Assembly (NCBI GenBank): GCA_905221605.1
Contig: CAJNDS010000060.1
Coordinates: 124,001 to 188,000 of the forward strand
Source of the DNA: Symbiodinium natans
Taxonomy: Eukaryota; Sar; Dinophyceae; Suessiales; Symbiodiniaceae
Direction: 5' to 3'
Length of the DNA stretch: 64,000 nucleotides
Below, piece by piece: positions 54,991 to 64,000 of this stretch (positions within the stretch are counted from its first letter, which is position 1; each line of letters begins with the position of its first letter). The notes beneath the pieces are model-generated. The model worked only from the letters and a program-made list of their open reading frames with translations, made no database searches and was not told the origin of the DNA. The position numbers and the translations under genes are program-made.

Positions 54991-55042
54991 AGTGGCAGTA
55001 GCAGTAGGAGGAGGAGTAGATGATGTCTTAGTTGTGGTCGTC

Positions 55043-57649
55043 ATGGGGCCGCGCAAGCCCTTTTTCGATGAACTGCTTGCCATTCAGGGCTCGGCTCCCT
55101 TACATGTCTCCTCCGCAATGAAGCTTCACGCGCGCGCCGAACGTCTTGACCATCAAGACCCGACCGCAGATGGCAAGACGGCGATGGCTGTCACCACGGC
55201 AATGGTGATCGGCTCTGTTCTGTTGGCTTTTGAGCTCCTTGTATTGATGCGCGTCGTGACGATAAAGGGTGTCTCGAGCTCTTGGGCGTTCCAGCTCTTG
55301 GGCGCAGGTGTTTCATTGGTGGCAGCAGTGCAGTACTCGTTTATCATCCCAATGTCCTATGACCTCAGCCGCTATGCCGGCGGGGGCGCTGCCGCATCGG
55401 GGTTTTTTATCGGCTCGAACGGCATTGGCCTGTTTGCCGGCATTTGCGCTTCGAGGCTTGCTTGGCACACGATGTCTCCCAGCCAGATCCACACTGCCAT
55501 AGTCCTCCCTGTGGTGGCCAACGCGGGCCTGGGTGTGGCCCTGGCGGGCTTGCTCGCCTCTGGCACCCCAACGCAGCATGAGCTGCTAGGGATGCGAGTC
55601 GCAATGGGGTTGTTCGAGGGTGTGGGCCAGCTGATCCATTATCTCGTGCGCCAAATGACCCCGCCACGTGAGCAGGTACGCGCCGCGGTCATGGAGTACT
55701 CCGCCTACGCCTTGGGCATGGGTCTTGGCCCCCTATTGAGCAGCATGCTTGGAGATGGGCCGGGCTTGGGGAGCAACACGCCCTTCCAGCCCAGTGCAGC
55801 AGCTGCAGTGTCAGTTGCAGTCGCATTCCTTTGTCTTTGCATGGCTGCAATCCTGGTGCTGGCAGTCCCATCTTCGCCGAAGGGCTTCGAACAGGAGCAG
55901 GTTTCAGCGGACGGAGAGCAGGAGTTAGCCGGACCCAGCCTTTCCAACCGTCCTGCAATCGTGTTTCTGTGCTTGATGCTGGAATTTCTTAGTTTGGGAG
56001 TGGCAGCCTCGGTTGAAGTGACCACCGCTCTGCTCCTCGAGGTAGACGGCGGGTGGCAGTACCGCACAATTGGCACGGGCATTGGGGCTGTGCTTGCCGC
56101 GACTGCCGTGGCCGGGGCTGGCCTCATGGCTGTTCAAGAGAGCGGCCTTGTGGATGAGGCTCTGGCTATGTGGGTCATGCTGATTGTGGCTGCAGCTGGG
56201 GCAATGCTGCTCCTCAGGAGCCATGGAATGTCGGCGGCCCTAGCAGCAGACTTCCTGATGTATCCCACCCTCGTCTGCGTCGCGAGTATCGGGGAAGGCA
56301 CCGCCATGCAGGCGAGCAGCTCACGGTCAGTCTTCTCACAGCCAAACATCATCGTGATGTGCGCCTTTGCAGACGCAGCAGCGAGGGCCTTCTTCACACC
56401 ATTGGGGCGGTACGTTTTCGACGAAGGCGGCAGAACTGGCTACGCATGGATGTTGCTCATGATCGTGGCCATCATTGCAGTGGCTGATGTCCTTGTCAGG
56501 CTTTTGCGACGCACTGCATGGCCTGCAACCGACGGATACGACAAGCTGAGCATGAAGTTGGGGGGCGGGCCGGAGAACGGCCCTGACTTCATCAAGGTGC
56601 TTGATGTCCCTCTCATTGAGAAAGTGGAGGTTAGAGACTCGGAACGTGGCAAGGGCTTGTTTGCCAAAAGTGCTATCCGCCACGGCGAGCTTATCTACCG
56701 GGCGAAGTTCCACTTTCTGCCCGACCTTCCTGGGAAGGTGCTGCTGCGCTATGGCAGCGAAGAGTATGTGCTCGATGTTTTCACGCATGCCCCTCTTCAT
56801 GGTGCAAACATTCGCGAATTGAACGAGCTCGACAGCTTCACGAACCACAGCTGTGAACCAAACATATTTTACGAGAACACGCGCTTTTTGACTGAGTCAA
56901 GCGGGGATTACGAGGTTTACGCACTGAAGAACATTTGCCCCGGCGCCGAGCTCACTGCCGACTATGACCTGTTTGCCTTTGAGACTACTCCAGAGGACCT
57001 CTTGCCGTGCAGGTGCAATTCATCCACATGCCGAGGTTCCGTCCGTGGATCGAAATACTGGCCCCTGGAGCTGCTTCTACGGCGCCTCGCGGAGGTAGAG
57101 CCCATCCCGAGAGCTTGCCTCTTGCAGCAGCACCTTGAAGTGAAGTTCCTCGACTTTGGCCGCAGCGTTGGTGTGGTTGCAGGGCCATCAGGGCCATCAA
57201 GGCCATCAAGGCCATCAGAAAAGCGTGGCTGGACCATCACGGCCGCATGCGACTTTGAGCCCGGGGTTGTGATGTTTGAAGGGCCCAGCTGCATTGTGGA
57301 CTGTATGATATGCCACGTGGTTGTGAACTTGCCGGTGCAGCTGGGCCCTGAGTGCTGGCTTCCACGAACGCTGGTCTTTAGCGGCGAAGATCTGGTGCGT
57401 GCTTCGATTCCAGTCAGACCAGTCAACGGAGACATCGGGGTGGGTGGCCACTGTGGCCACCGAGGAGAGCGTCAGTTTTTCGGGTTCGAGTTTGCTGCAC
57501 ACGGCCACCACGCCGACGCGGAGATTCGGATGCTCGCGCATGGAGAGGGCAACCGTGCACCAGAAATCTTCCAGGTCCGCTCAAAGACCCGCATCAAGGC
57601 AGGGCAGGCGTTCAGCTGCGTGGCACCATCATTGAGTCATGCGCAATGA
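55043..57649 (+). CDS. MFS-like transporter fused to SET methyltransferase domain
   Basis: From the ATG at 55,043 one uninterrupted frame encodes 868 residues. An in-frame ATG at 54,803 would add a poly-Val leader from the AGT microsatellite, so 55,043 is preferred. Residues about 48-490 hold roughly 12 hydrophobic segments (for example 48-70, 83-105, 115-138, 151-173, 253-275, 343-365, 467-487) with small-residue-rich helices, like a major-facilitator transporter. Residues about 528-670 form a SET domain: VEVRDSERGKGLFAKSAI, FTNHSCEPNIFY (N601 to N607), GAELTADYDLF (Y641) and post-SET cysteines C656, C658 and C663. SET enzymes transfer methyl from S-adenosylmethionine to protein lysine. Substrates of both halves are unknown. 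Residues 713-725 are a Gly/Pro/Ser/Arg hinge made by a 9-bp DNA repeat, followed by a possible decayed second SET domain. The region is GC-rich at third positions and intronless. Confidence 0.82.
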   Translation: MGPRKPFFDELLAIQGSAPLHVSSAMKLHARAERLDHQDPTADGKTAMAVTTAMVIGSVLLAFELLVLMRVVTIKGVSSSWAFQLLGAGVSLVAAVQYSFIIPMSYDLSRYAGGGAAASGFFIGSNGIGLFAGICASRLAWHTMSPSQIHTAIVLPVVANAGLGVALAGLLASGTPTQHELLGMRVAMGLFEGVGQLIHYLVRQMTPPREQVRAAVMEYSAYALGMGLGPLLSSMLGDGPGLGSNTPFQPSAAAAVSVAVAFLCLCMAAILVLAVPSSPKGFEQEQVSADGEQELAGPSLSNRPAIVFLCLMLEFLSLGVAASVEVTTALLLEVDGGWQYRTIGTGIGAVLAATAVAGAGLMAVQESGLVDEALAMWVMLIVAAAGAMLLLRSHGMSAALAADFLMYPTLVCVASIGEGTAMQASSSRSVFSQPNIIVMCAFADAAARAFFTPLGRYVFDEGGRTGYAWMLLMIVAIIAVADVLVRLLRRTAWPATDGYDKLSMKLGGGPENGPDFIKVLDVPLIEKVEVRDSERGKGLFAKSAIRHGELIYRAKFHFLPDLPGKVLLRYGSEEYVLDVFTHAPLHGANIRELNELDSFTNHSCEPNIFYENTRFLTESSGDYEVYALKNICPGAELTADYDLFAFETTPEDLLPCRCNSSTCRGSVRGSKYWPLELLLRRLAEVEPIPRACLLQQHLEVKFLDFGRSVGVVAGPSGPSRPSRPSEKRGWTITAACDFEPGVVMFEGPSCIVDCMICHVVVNLPVQLGPECWLPRTLVFSGEDLVRASIPVRPVNGDIGVGGHCGHRGERQFFGFEFAAHGHHADAEIRMLAHGEGNRAPEIFQVRSKTRIKAGQAFSCVAPSLSHAQ

Positions 57650-57875
57650 CTCACTGCTCACCCTTATTATAAGCAGGTCAGTTGTCGTGGGCCAATGGGC
57701 TCTTCGAAGCTAGGGTTTTCACCCTGAAGCCAACTCCTTGCTGCGCTAAGCAGTGTTTGTGCGGGCCTTCGGAATGGTCCGGTCCTTTCGCGCGGCCGAA
57801 CGCTTGAAATTGCCCCTGCAAGAGAGATCAAAAGTTGCAGCTGCCCGGCTGGCCAGAAATTACAGGAATCTACAA

Positions 57876-57955
57876 CACCTTGAGAATTTCGCCCCACTCC
57901 ACCTAGCAGGACGAGAGAGTTCGCAAGCAGCTCCTCTTCGCGCGGCAGCCGACAC
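57876..57955 (+). repeat. Right copy of the flanking direct repeat
   Basis: It shares CACCTTGAGAA and an AGCTCCT/TTCGCGCGG block ending ACAC with 54,679-54,739, in the same orientation, on the far side of the transporter-SET gene. Confidence 0.6.
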
Positions 57956-59045
57956 CACCGGCACAACTCCAGGAGCACAGCGTTAATGTCTTCCAGGATT
58001 GGCGGTTTCAGAATCAGGATCTGCTTATCTTCCAGGATGATATTGCTGGAATGGTTTCTCCATGACTTCAAGAAGCTCGCCCTTTAAAGGGCGAAATTTG
58101 AAAGACCTCATGAGGTTCGCAAGTCCATCATCAGCTGACGTGTTGGGGCAGGAAGGGTGTGTTTGTGTTTGTGTTCGTGCTATGTGGGGTGGTAAAACGT
58201 TAGGAGAATCCTGGGGTTTTCTGGGATGAACCCCTTGGCGACTTGGTCCCCAAGCTGACCCTCCAAGCCCTCGCCAGCCTTGCGGCCACTACGAAGTCTC
58301 TGCCTACCCGGCATCTTGGCATCCGAACTTCAAAGCACACTTCAGTACGACTCTCATGTTGGAAACCTTTGCCAAGTTCCCATGGACCTCACGGCATCAC
58401 AAGCAGAGGCCTGGAAGCAGCGGCAGCGGAAGACGCTTGAATCACGGTCGGACATTCGGCCTGTTCAGCTGGAACTCGAAGAAAAGAATCTGCAGCGCCC
58501 TGAGTTGCGTTCCCGTTCTCTTCCTGGGTCAGTTGCTTCAACGTCTTCCCTCCCACGGAGTTGCCTAGTCGGGGAGTTCAATTCGGTCTTGGAGATGGCG
58601 TCCTCCATCCTCCAAAGACGAGTTGCGTATTGGATCCCACGAAACCTTCAATGTCTCCAACTCAACTATACCCAACTCCCAATACTTCTTCACCTATTCA
58701 CCCTGAAGGCAGGCATATCGCTTCCTGGTGACCTCATTAACAAAGAGCGAACCCCTTAGGACCTCCAGGCAGGTGGAAGACTCGTGGGATAGATCACTGA
58801 TAGATCCATGCAGTCGGCCTTGCCAACGCATGGAGTTCTCGAAGCCAGAACCCTCAAATGAGCTCTTGACAGGGCTTTTTGTATGAATGAAGCTTTGAGC
58901 TCGGCACGAGTATCAACAGAAGCAACAAGCGCATTCCTGGCGCCTTCCTGAAAGTCTAGCGCATTCCCGGTTCAGCCTGTGAAGTGTAAAGTGTGGTCTA
59001 ACCGAGTCCATAGGTCCATAACCCCGGGATTAGCTCCCATGCTCC
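57956..59045. other. Unassigned region
   Basis: No gene was recognised. A short TGTTTGTGTTTGTG stretch lies near 58,160. ORFs at 58,243-58,759 overlap in several frames without domain support. Confidence 0.4.
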
Positions 59046-59255
59046 ATGAATGCTCGTCTGAGCTGCTGCCTCTGCGCCGTCTGCGCCTTGCTAGAATTAG
59101 CGGCCGCCGCTCCGACGTTTTCGCACCTGGCGAGCCTGCTGCCCTTCGAAGATCCTGGTCAAACCGTGGCACTTGCGAGCTGGCTGCATGCACGCGATGT
59201 GGCAAAAGCTGCTGGAAGGCAAGCAGGAGCAGTCAGGGGCGGAGGAAGATGCTCT
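59046..59255 (+). CDS. Possible first exon of a secreted protein
   Basis: Exactly 70 codons run from an ATG to a CTCT/GTGAGT donor. The N-terminus, MNARLSCCLCAVCALLELAA, looks like a signal peptide with small residues (AAAAP) at the cleavage site. The mature start would be PTFSHLASLLPFEDP. No family was recognised and no downstream exon could be joined. Chance is a real alternative. Confidence 0.3.
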
Positions 59256-62200
59256 GTGAGTTTGAGTATGTTTGGGCGGTGGGAAATTGCATCAGAGCAA
59301 ACCCCACCTCCCAGATGACAAGTCGTGCTACATGCGACATCCCGTGACTTTCGACAGAATGCTAGGCTGCCAAGGCGAATCAAAGCCCAACGTCCTTGCA
59401 CTCAGCCATACTTCGCCCTAGATAGCCTAAGACTTAGCCACCCTTCTTTGGTCAAAGAAGCCCACGGCACCGAGGCTCAGAGAATCGATGTGTCCCTCCA
59501 CACTGTGGAGGTCGCAGGTGAGCCAAGTGCGCTTGGGCTTTAAAGTCGGCCCATCCCCCGCAAGGTAACAGCTTTCCTGCCATGAAAGAGAAATCCTTCG
59601 CAGGGCGGATGCTCTGTAGGCTCCTGAGTTGAGTTTCTTTTTGGGCGGGTCTTGGGCGTGTGGAATGGAGGCCAGGCCCCAGATCTGAAACATCGAATGG
59701 CGCCCTTAAAGCTTTGACAGGCCCTAAACAGGCCAAACAGCCCAGGTTTGGCGAGATGCTGCTTTTGAGCGACTCCCAGACCTCATGCGAACCACGCGCC
59801 AGGCCTGTGTGCCGAGTTGAGCTAGAGCTGTATTTGCACGGAAAAAGGGGGCCGGGGGGGGGGGGGGGGGGGTGGCCTAAGCTCGAAGCTATGGACCCAT
59901 CGGGTCTCTGTTTAGTGCATATTCTTTACCGTTTCAGGGTGCCAAACATAAGGACATATAAGGACCCTTACAATTAAATCCCCGTTCGTGATGAACTGCC
60001 TTGCACACAACCCTCCCTTGCACATCCTTGCACATAACATATTCGGTTCATGTCCAGGTCCTGTCCACAGTCTTCAATGACGCCCCAAACCTGCCTCTCC
60101 TGCGCGATGTCTTGGAGCGGGCCCTTCTGCTGCCGGGGGAGTTCATCGTGCTGATCCTCGTAATTGCATATATGATCCTTCTTGTGCCGCCCTCCCCAGA
60201 ACTGCTTGACTCGGGAGAGTGTCCTCTCCGAGGACCAACGCGGACATTGGCCTGGTACCCAACTTCTACTCTGAAGTCCTCGCCATCCTTCAAAGGGTGG
60301 CCGTGAAGGCTCTCAGCACCTTAACATACCTTAACTGTCTGGGTTTCGGAGCTTGGGGGACTTAAAGAAAGGCTTCGGAAAACCACCTCTTAAGATCTCT
60401 TAAGCGGGAGAAAGCCAACCCTTCGGACTGCAAATTGGGTTGACAGCGGCAATGGAACTCACGAGCTTTTCGGGTTGGTCAACAGTGCAACCAGCGCGAT
60501 CTTTAAGAAAGTCGAGCCCTGCAGCAAGGCATCAACCGCGTCGGCGTTGGAAACTGGACCGGCTTCGTGCCGGAGAAAGCAGGGGAGGCTCCCAGGGTTA
60601 CAGGCGTTCGCTAGTGCTACTCATGTGAATCCATGGTTCCAATCTCTTGGGTCTTGGAGTCTCACGGAGTCTTTGCGTGGTTCGGCTTCCTGCCCGCGTC
60701 GGCAAAGCCAGGCAGTCGACCTCGGTCCTGTCCTTCAACTGTCGAGGCACTTTCCGCAGTCGCTCAGCCCAGACACCGGATTGCTGCTTCCTTTCTTCCT
60801 GGCGGTTTTGGAGGGATGTCTTTCCCAAAGTTGTTGAAGGCAAAGCGCGATGTGCTCCCAAACATCAAGCCGAACGCCGAAGGAACCACTTGGATTTGCC
60901 AGTGCAGAGCCAGCGGCATCATCTTGCAGAGTCTTGTTGCCTTGCTTCTCGAAGCAAAACCCCCCAGATGGCTTTTGCGCGTATTCTCTACTCCAAACTG
61001 GGATCGTCATCTCGAACCTGCCAAAGCCGGAAAAGTCAAACAGAGCAAAGCTGGCAAAGCCCCGGACTCCACAAAGAATGTAAGAGAAACCTTTTAGGAG
61101 AGCTCGTGTTGGCCTTTCCATGCCTTTGCAGTCCGATACCATCCCAGGGCGCATCCTGGCAGTGATTGCTTCGTCTTCCAGCGCCACACCGCACCCCAGC
61201 TGAATCCGTCAACCCCGTAATCCCGGAATCCGCAAAATCCGTGGCCAATCCTTTGTGGATTACCCCAAACCTTGGGGCTCCTCGCACCCCAAACCTTGCA
61301 CCCTACTTGGATTCAGGTGGAGCGAATGATCTCGGCAGTTGGCTACGTCTTCTATGGACAGGCACCGTTCGGCCAGCTCATGCTGGACCCTACGCCGAAA
61401 TGCGGAAGGAAGATGGAAGTTGTGGGGAATTAGGGCTTCAGGGGTGAGAACTGGGGCTTCAGGGGCGTACAAGCCTCGACCTTTCTTCACACCGGCTTTT
61501 CATTGCACCGGCCCAAGTTCGACAGACCTCCATGAGAACATGCTAGCTTTTTAGGGCAAGACTTTGGAGAACGACAGTGGTAGAACATCGCAGTTCATAT
61601 CAAGTCGATAAACTTGCAGCTCAACGCTCTTATCTGTTTGCAAGGAGTCCATAGTAGACGGCCACACGGTCCTGTATGCTCGTAGACTCTTGGGGCACGT
61701 CGACCAAACAGATGCCCAAGACGATCAGAAGCCCTCAGAAGGGAAAGGTCCCGGTCCAATCCGTTCCAGGGTGAGTAAAGCTGGCAGAAGCAGTGAAGCA
61801 TGTGGTACGGAACGCCCTTGCAAGATGAGGCCCCCCTTGCCACGAAGCCCCCAAAGAAGCCGAGGAGGCCATGCGCTCTGCGACGGGTCTGGAGCCCATC
61901 GCCGCTGGGCCTTTTTTTGGGGGGAGCGTGGGGGGTTCAATTGGAGCCCGGCATACCATCGGCATACCCTTTGGAGATCCAAGGCTTAGGGCAGCTTAGG
62001 GATGTTTCGAGTTGAGAGGAGAATAATTTGGTCTCGTGGCCTTCAGGGGTGAATTCCTGGTTTCCGACCAGGTTCCTACAGCGTCAGCGCGCGGGTTGGC
62101 ATGCTAAGGTGGCGGTCCCTTTGCCTACCATGGCTAAGTGGACGCGCCCAATGCGTGCAGAGAGAGGTACGTGCAAAGTTTGGACTGTTACGTCCGGGAA

Positions 62201-62560
62201 ACCTAATTTCCGTCGTGCCTAAACCCGCGAGCGCTGAACTCTGAACTTGTATGATTGGTCTTGGAAGTAGGAATTAGAAAATAGTTGGAAAGTCCCAGGA
62301 GATCGCCAGACGGAGGTTGACCTTCCACCTTGACCCCATTGAGACGAACCGAAAGTTCGAATGGGCGGACCGGGCATTCTTTTCGGGAGTTGAAGGGCTT
62401 AAGGGGCTTAAGATGGTTGAGGAATGTTGAGGATGTAGGGCGCGGGCCTTTTGACTTCGAGCATGGGCTCGGGGATCAGGTATTGTCAGCTTACAAGGAT
62501 TCAGGTGAAAGGATCAGAGTTTAGGATGCGGGTGCCTTGCATCAGCGTGACGCTGCATGC
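59256..62560. other. Unassigned region with a poly-G run
   Basis: A run of about 20 G lies at 59,853-59,871. An open stretch at 60,058-60,230 encodes VLSTVFNDAPNLPLLRDVLE and a hydrophobic helix and might be an exon, but no family was recognised. Nothing else could be supported. Confidence 0.4.
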
Positions 62561-62689
62561 GGGATGAGCAGCAGGACAAGTCCGACAAGAGTCTGGAGCT
62601 GCTCGCGTTCAACAACCTGGTGGGGGTGATGGAGAGAGAACTGAGAGACAGAGAGACAGAGAGGGAGGCCCTGTCCTCCAAGCCCTGCA

Positions 62690-62803
62690 GCAGAAGAAGC
62701 AGAGGAAGAAGCAGAGGAAGAAGAAGAAGGAGAAGAAGAAGAAGAGGAAGAAGAAGAAGAAGCGGAAGAAGAGGAGGAAGAAGAAGCAGAGGAAGAAGAG
62801 AGA
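62690..62803. repeat. Purine-rich (AGA/GAAGAG)n microsatellite
   Basis: About 110 bases consist of AGAAGAAG, GAGGAAG and AGCAG units on one strand. This is a homopurine tract able to form triplex DNA. Arg/Ser-rich, Ser-rich and Leu-rich ORFs across it are repeat artefacts. Confidence 0.9.
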
Positions 62804-62820
62804 GGTACAATCACACATAG

Positions 62821-64000
62821 AGCAGGCTCAATATGCCCAGGCACAAGGTAGAGATTTCACGGTCAAGGATTCTGCAGCGCATCCAGGATGCATCGGCTGA
62901 AGCAAACGCAGCACAGGGTTGTTGTTGACGTTGCTATGAGAGATGAACGCACGCACGACGCAAGCACCATTTTAGACACTACCCGAGACAACTCGAAGAA
63001 ATCAGTTCAAAGCTCGTCGTACGCATCGAAAGGGCACTGCGAGCAAGCCCCAAAAGCCCTAAAACCCCAAGGCCAAAGATGTGTGTACAACGTAGCATTG
63101 GGCTAAAGCCGCTAAAGCATCACTCCGGTGCAGGCCGGATTTGGCCTCGCTCCGGGGAAGCTCGTGTTTCAGAGCCTCGGGACTCCCGGCCGTGTTGTGA
63201 CCTGGGGCTTGGGGTGAACGTGGTAAGTAGCTGAAGGTTGCTTCTGCGAAGCCGCCACTGCACAGAAAGGGTGTTGTAGGTACATCTCGGCCGGCATGAG
63301 AGGAAACTCTCCATGAGTTCCTTCCCCGGAACAGCCGACAGCAGTTCCGCAATGGCTATGGTCCTCTGGTAGAACTCGGTAGAACTCGAGCACGGTAATG
63401 GACAGGTTGAAGGTATCTGCATCCCTGGCCTGACTGACCCAACAAACTCCTGGAAACTTGCGAAGGAGCCCTCCAGCCACAAGCGACTTGATGGAACGCG
63501 TCTCCCACAACTTCGTCGTTCCACGCGAGGTGGCGATGGACAAGACAGGTGCCTCGGATGCCTCGGCATGCCCCAAATTTCATTATGCACTCTGAGTGAT
63601 TATCACAACACCTCGTGAAGGAGGAGCAGCAAAGATTGAACAGCACATGCTCCCCACCAAGCTCACTTCCTAACTCTTCTTTGTGTTCTCTTTCTCGGCC
63701 CGGCCTTCCTCTCATACTCTGCCTAAACAATTTGCTCTTCTTTCCGCCTCCCACCGCACACAACTCACAGACATGTGCATATTATCTCCAAAGATCTGCC
63801 TTGCTTTGGCTACAGTCGATATTCGGATCCATGTCTACTTTACTACCTGTCTTCTCAGTAAGATGACTGCCGATGCTGGATGAGTTTGCGCTATGAGTGC
63901 TTGTGCAGAAGACCTAAGATCTATGAGTTGTGTCATTCATCTGGAAAGGAGGAAATTGACATGTAAAGAGTTCAGATAGCGACTTGATTGAAACCTTGTC
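62821..64000. other. Right flank, no gene recognised
   Basis: Overlapping ORFs on both strands lack domain support. No repeats or RNA genes were recognised. Confidence 0.45.

Noticed and set aside
54585-55083. Poly-Leu, poly-Ser and poly-Thr ORFs at the AGT array
   Set aside because: The microsatellite is open in all frames. Only the frame joined to the transporter has downstream domain support.
60048-60293. Overlapping ORFs on both strands resembling a LINE or membrane-protein fragment
   Set aside because: No RT or endonuclease motif is present and the two strands are equally open, so no coding call could be supported.
62514-62844. Leu-rich, Ser-rich and Arg/Ser-rich ORFs
   Set aside because: They are artefacts of the purine microsatellite. 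The Arg/Ser frame mimics a splicing-factor tail but has no associated domain.

Overview
The window looks like nuclear DNA of a dinoflagellate, most likely a Symbiodiniaceae-type alga. This rests on several signs seen together. A degenerate 22-nt dinoflagellate spliced-leader relic sits upstream of a BTB gene. Interstitial CCCTAAA/TTTAGGG repeats occur in many places. The chromosome-like sequence is GC-rich, with sparse, long, intron-poor ORFs, and a Ty1/copia-type element is present. No bacterial operons, Shine-Dalgarno sites, CRISPR arrays or rRNA genes were seen, and no tRNA could be supported. Species assignment is inference.

Layout. 0.9-1.8 kb: an intronless tandem hot-dog thioesterase-like gene after a tetranucleotide microsatellite. 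2.3-5.6 kb: interstitial telomeric repeats, then two intronless same-strand ORFs, a membrane-anchored coiled-coil protein and a 2-oxoglutarate/Fe(II)-dioxygenase-like protein, which may be cargo or ORFs of an uncharacterised mobile unit. 5.7-12.5 kb: mostly unassigned DNA with short dispersed repeats. 12.5-13.2 kb: exon(s) of a glycosyltransferase-like gene. 17.1-18.7 kb: spliced-leader relic, SPRY-like/BTB gene and a possible second exon. 20.3-21.4 kb: a 0.55-kb tandem duplication. 21.7-23.8 kb: G-run minisatellite, AT-rich patch and decayed telomeric repeats. 24.0-25.0 kb: a six-copy, 141-bp zinc-ribbon repeat gene. 25.0-31.25 kb: a large CCATGG/GGGCGGA satellite containing one inverted block and one 333-bp MITE-like insertion.

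31.3-38.6 kb carries mostly unassigned sequence with a few candidate exons. 38,628-46,380 is a 7.75-kb Ty1/copia-type LTR retrotransposon with two identical 148-bp LTRs, an ATTG target-site duplication, and gag, protease, integrase, RT and RNase H. Its reading frame nevertheless breaks at several places. 46.4-54.6 kb is unassigned. 54.8-57.65 kb encodes the most unusual gene here: a multi-pass MFS-like transporter fused in one uninterrupted ORF to a SET methyltransferase domain with post-SET cysteines, followed by what may be a second, decayed SET domain. The remainder to 64 kb has one possible signal-peptide exon and a GAA-type microsatellite.

The genes do not form a visible pathway. The strongest candidates for undescribed biology are the transporter-SET fusion, the zinc-ribbon repeat gene beside the satellite, and the coiled-coil plus dioxygenase pair next to telomeric repeats.
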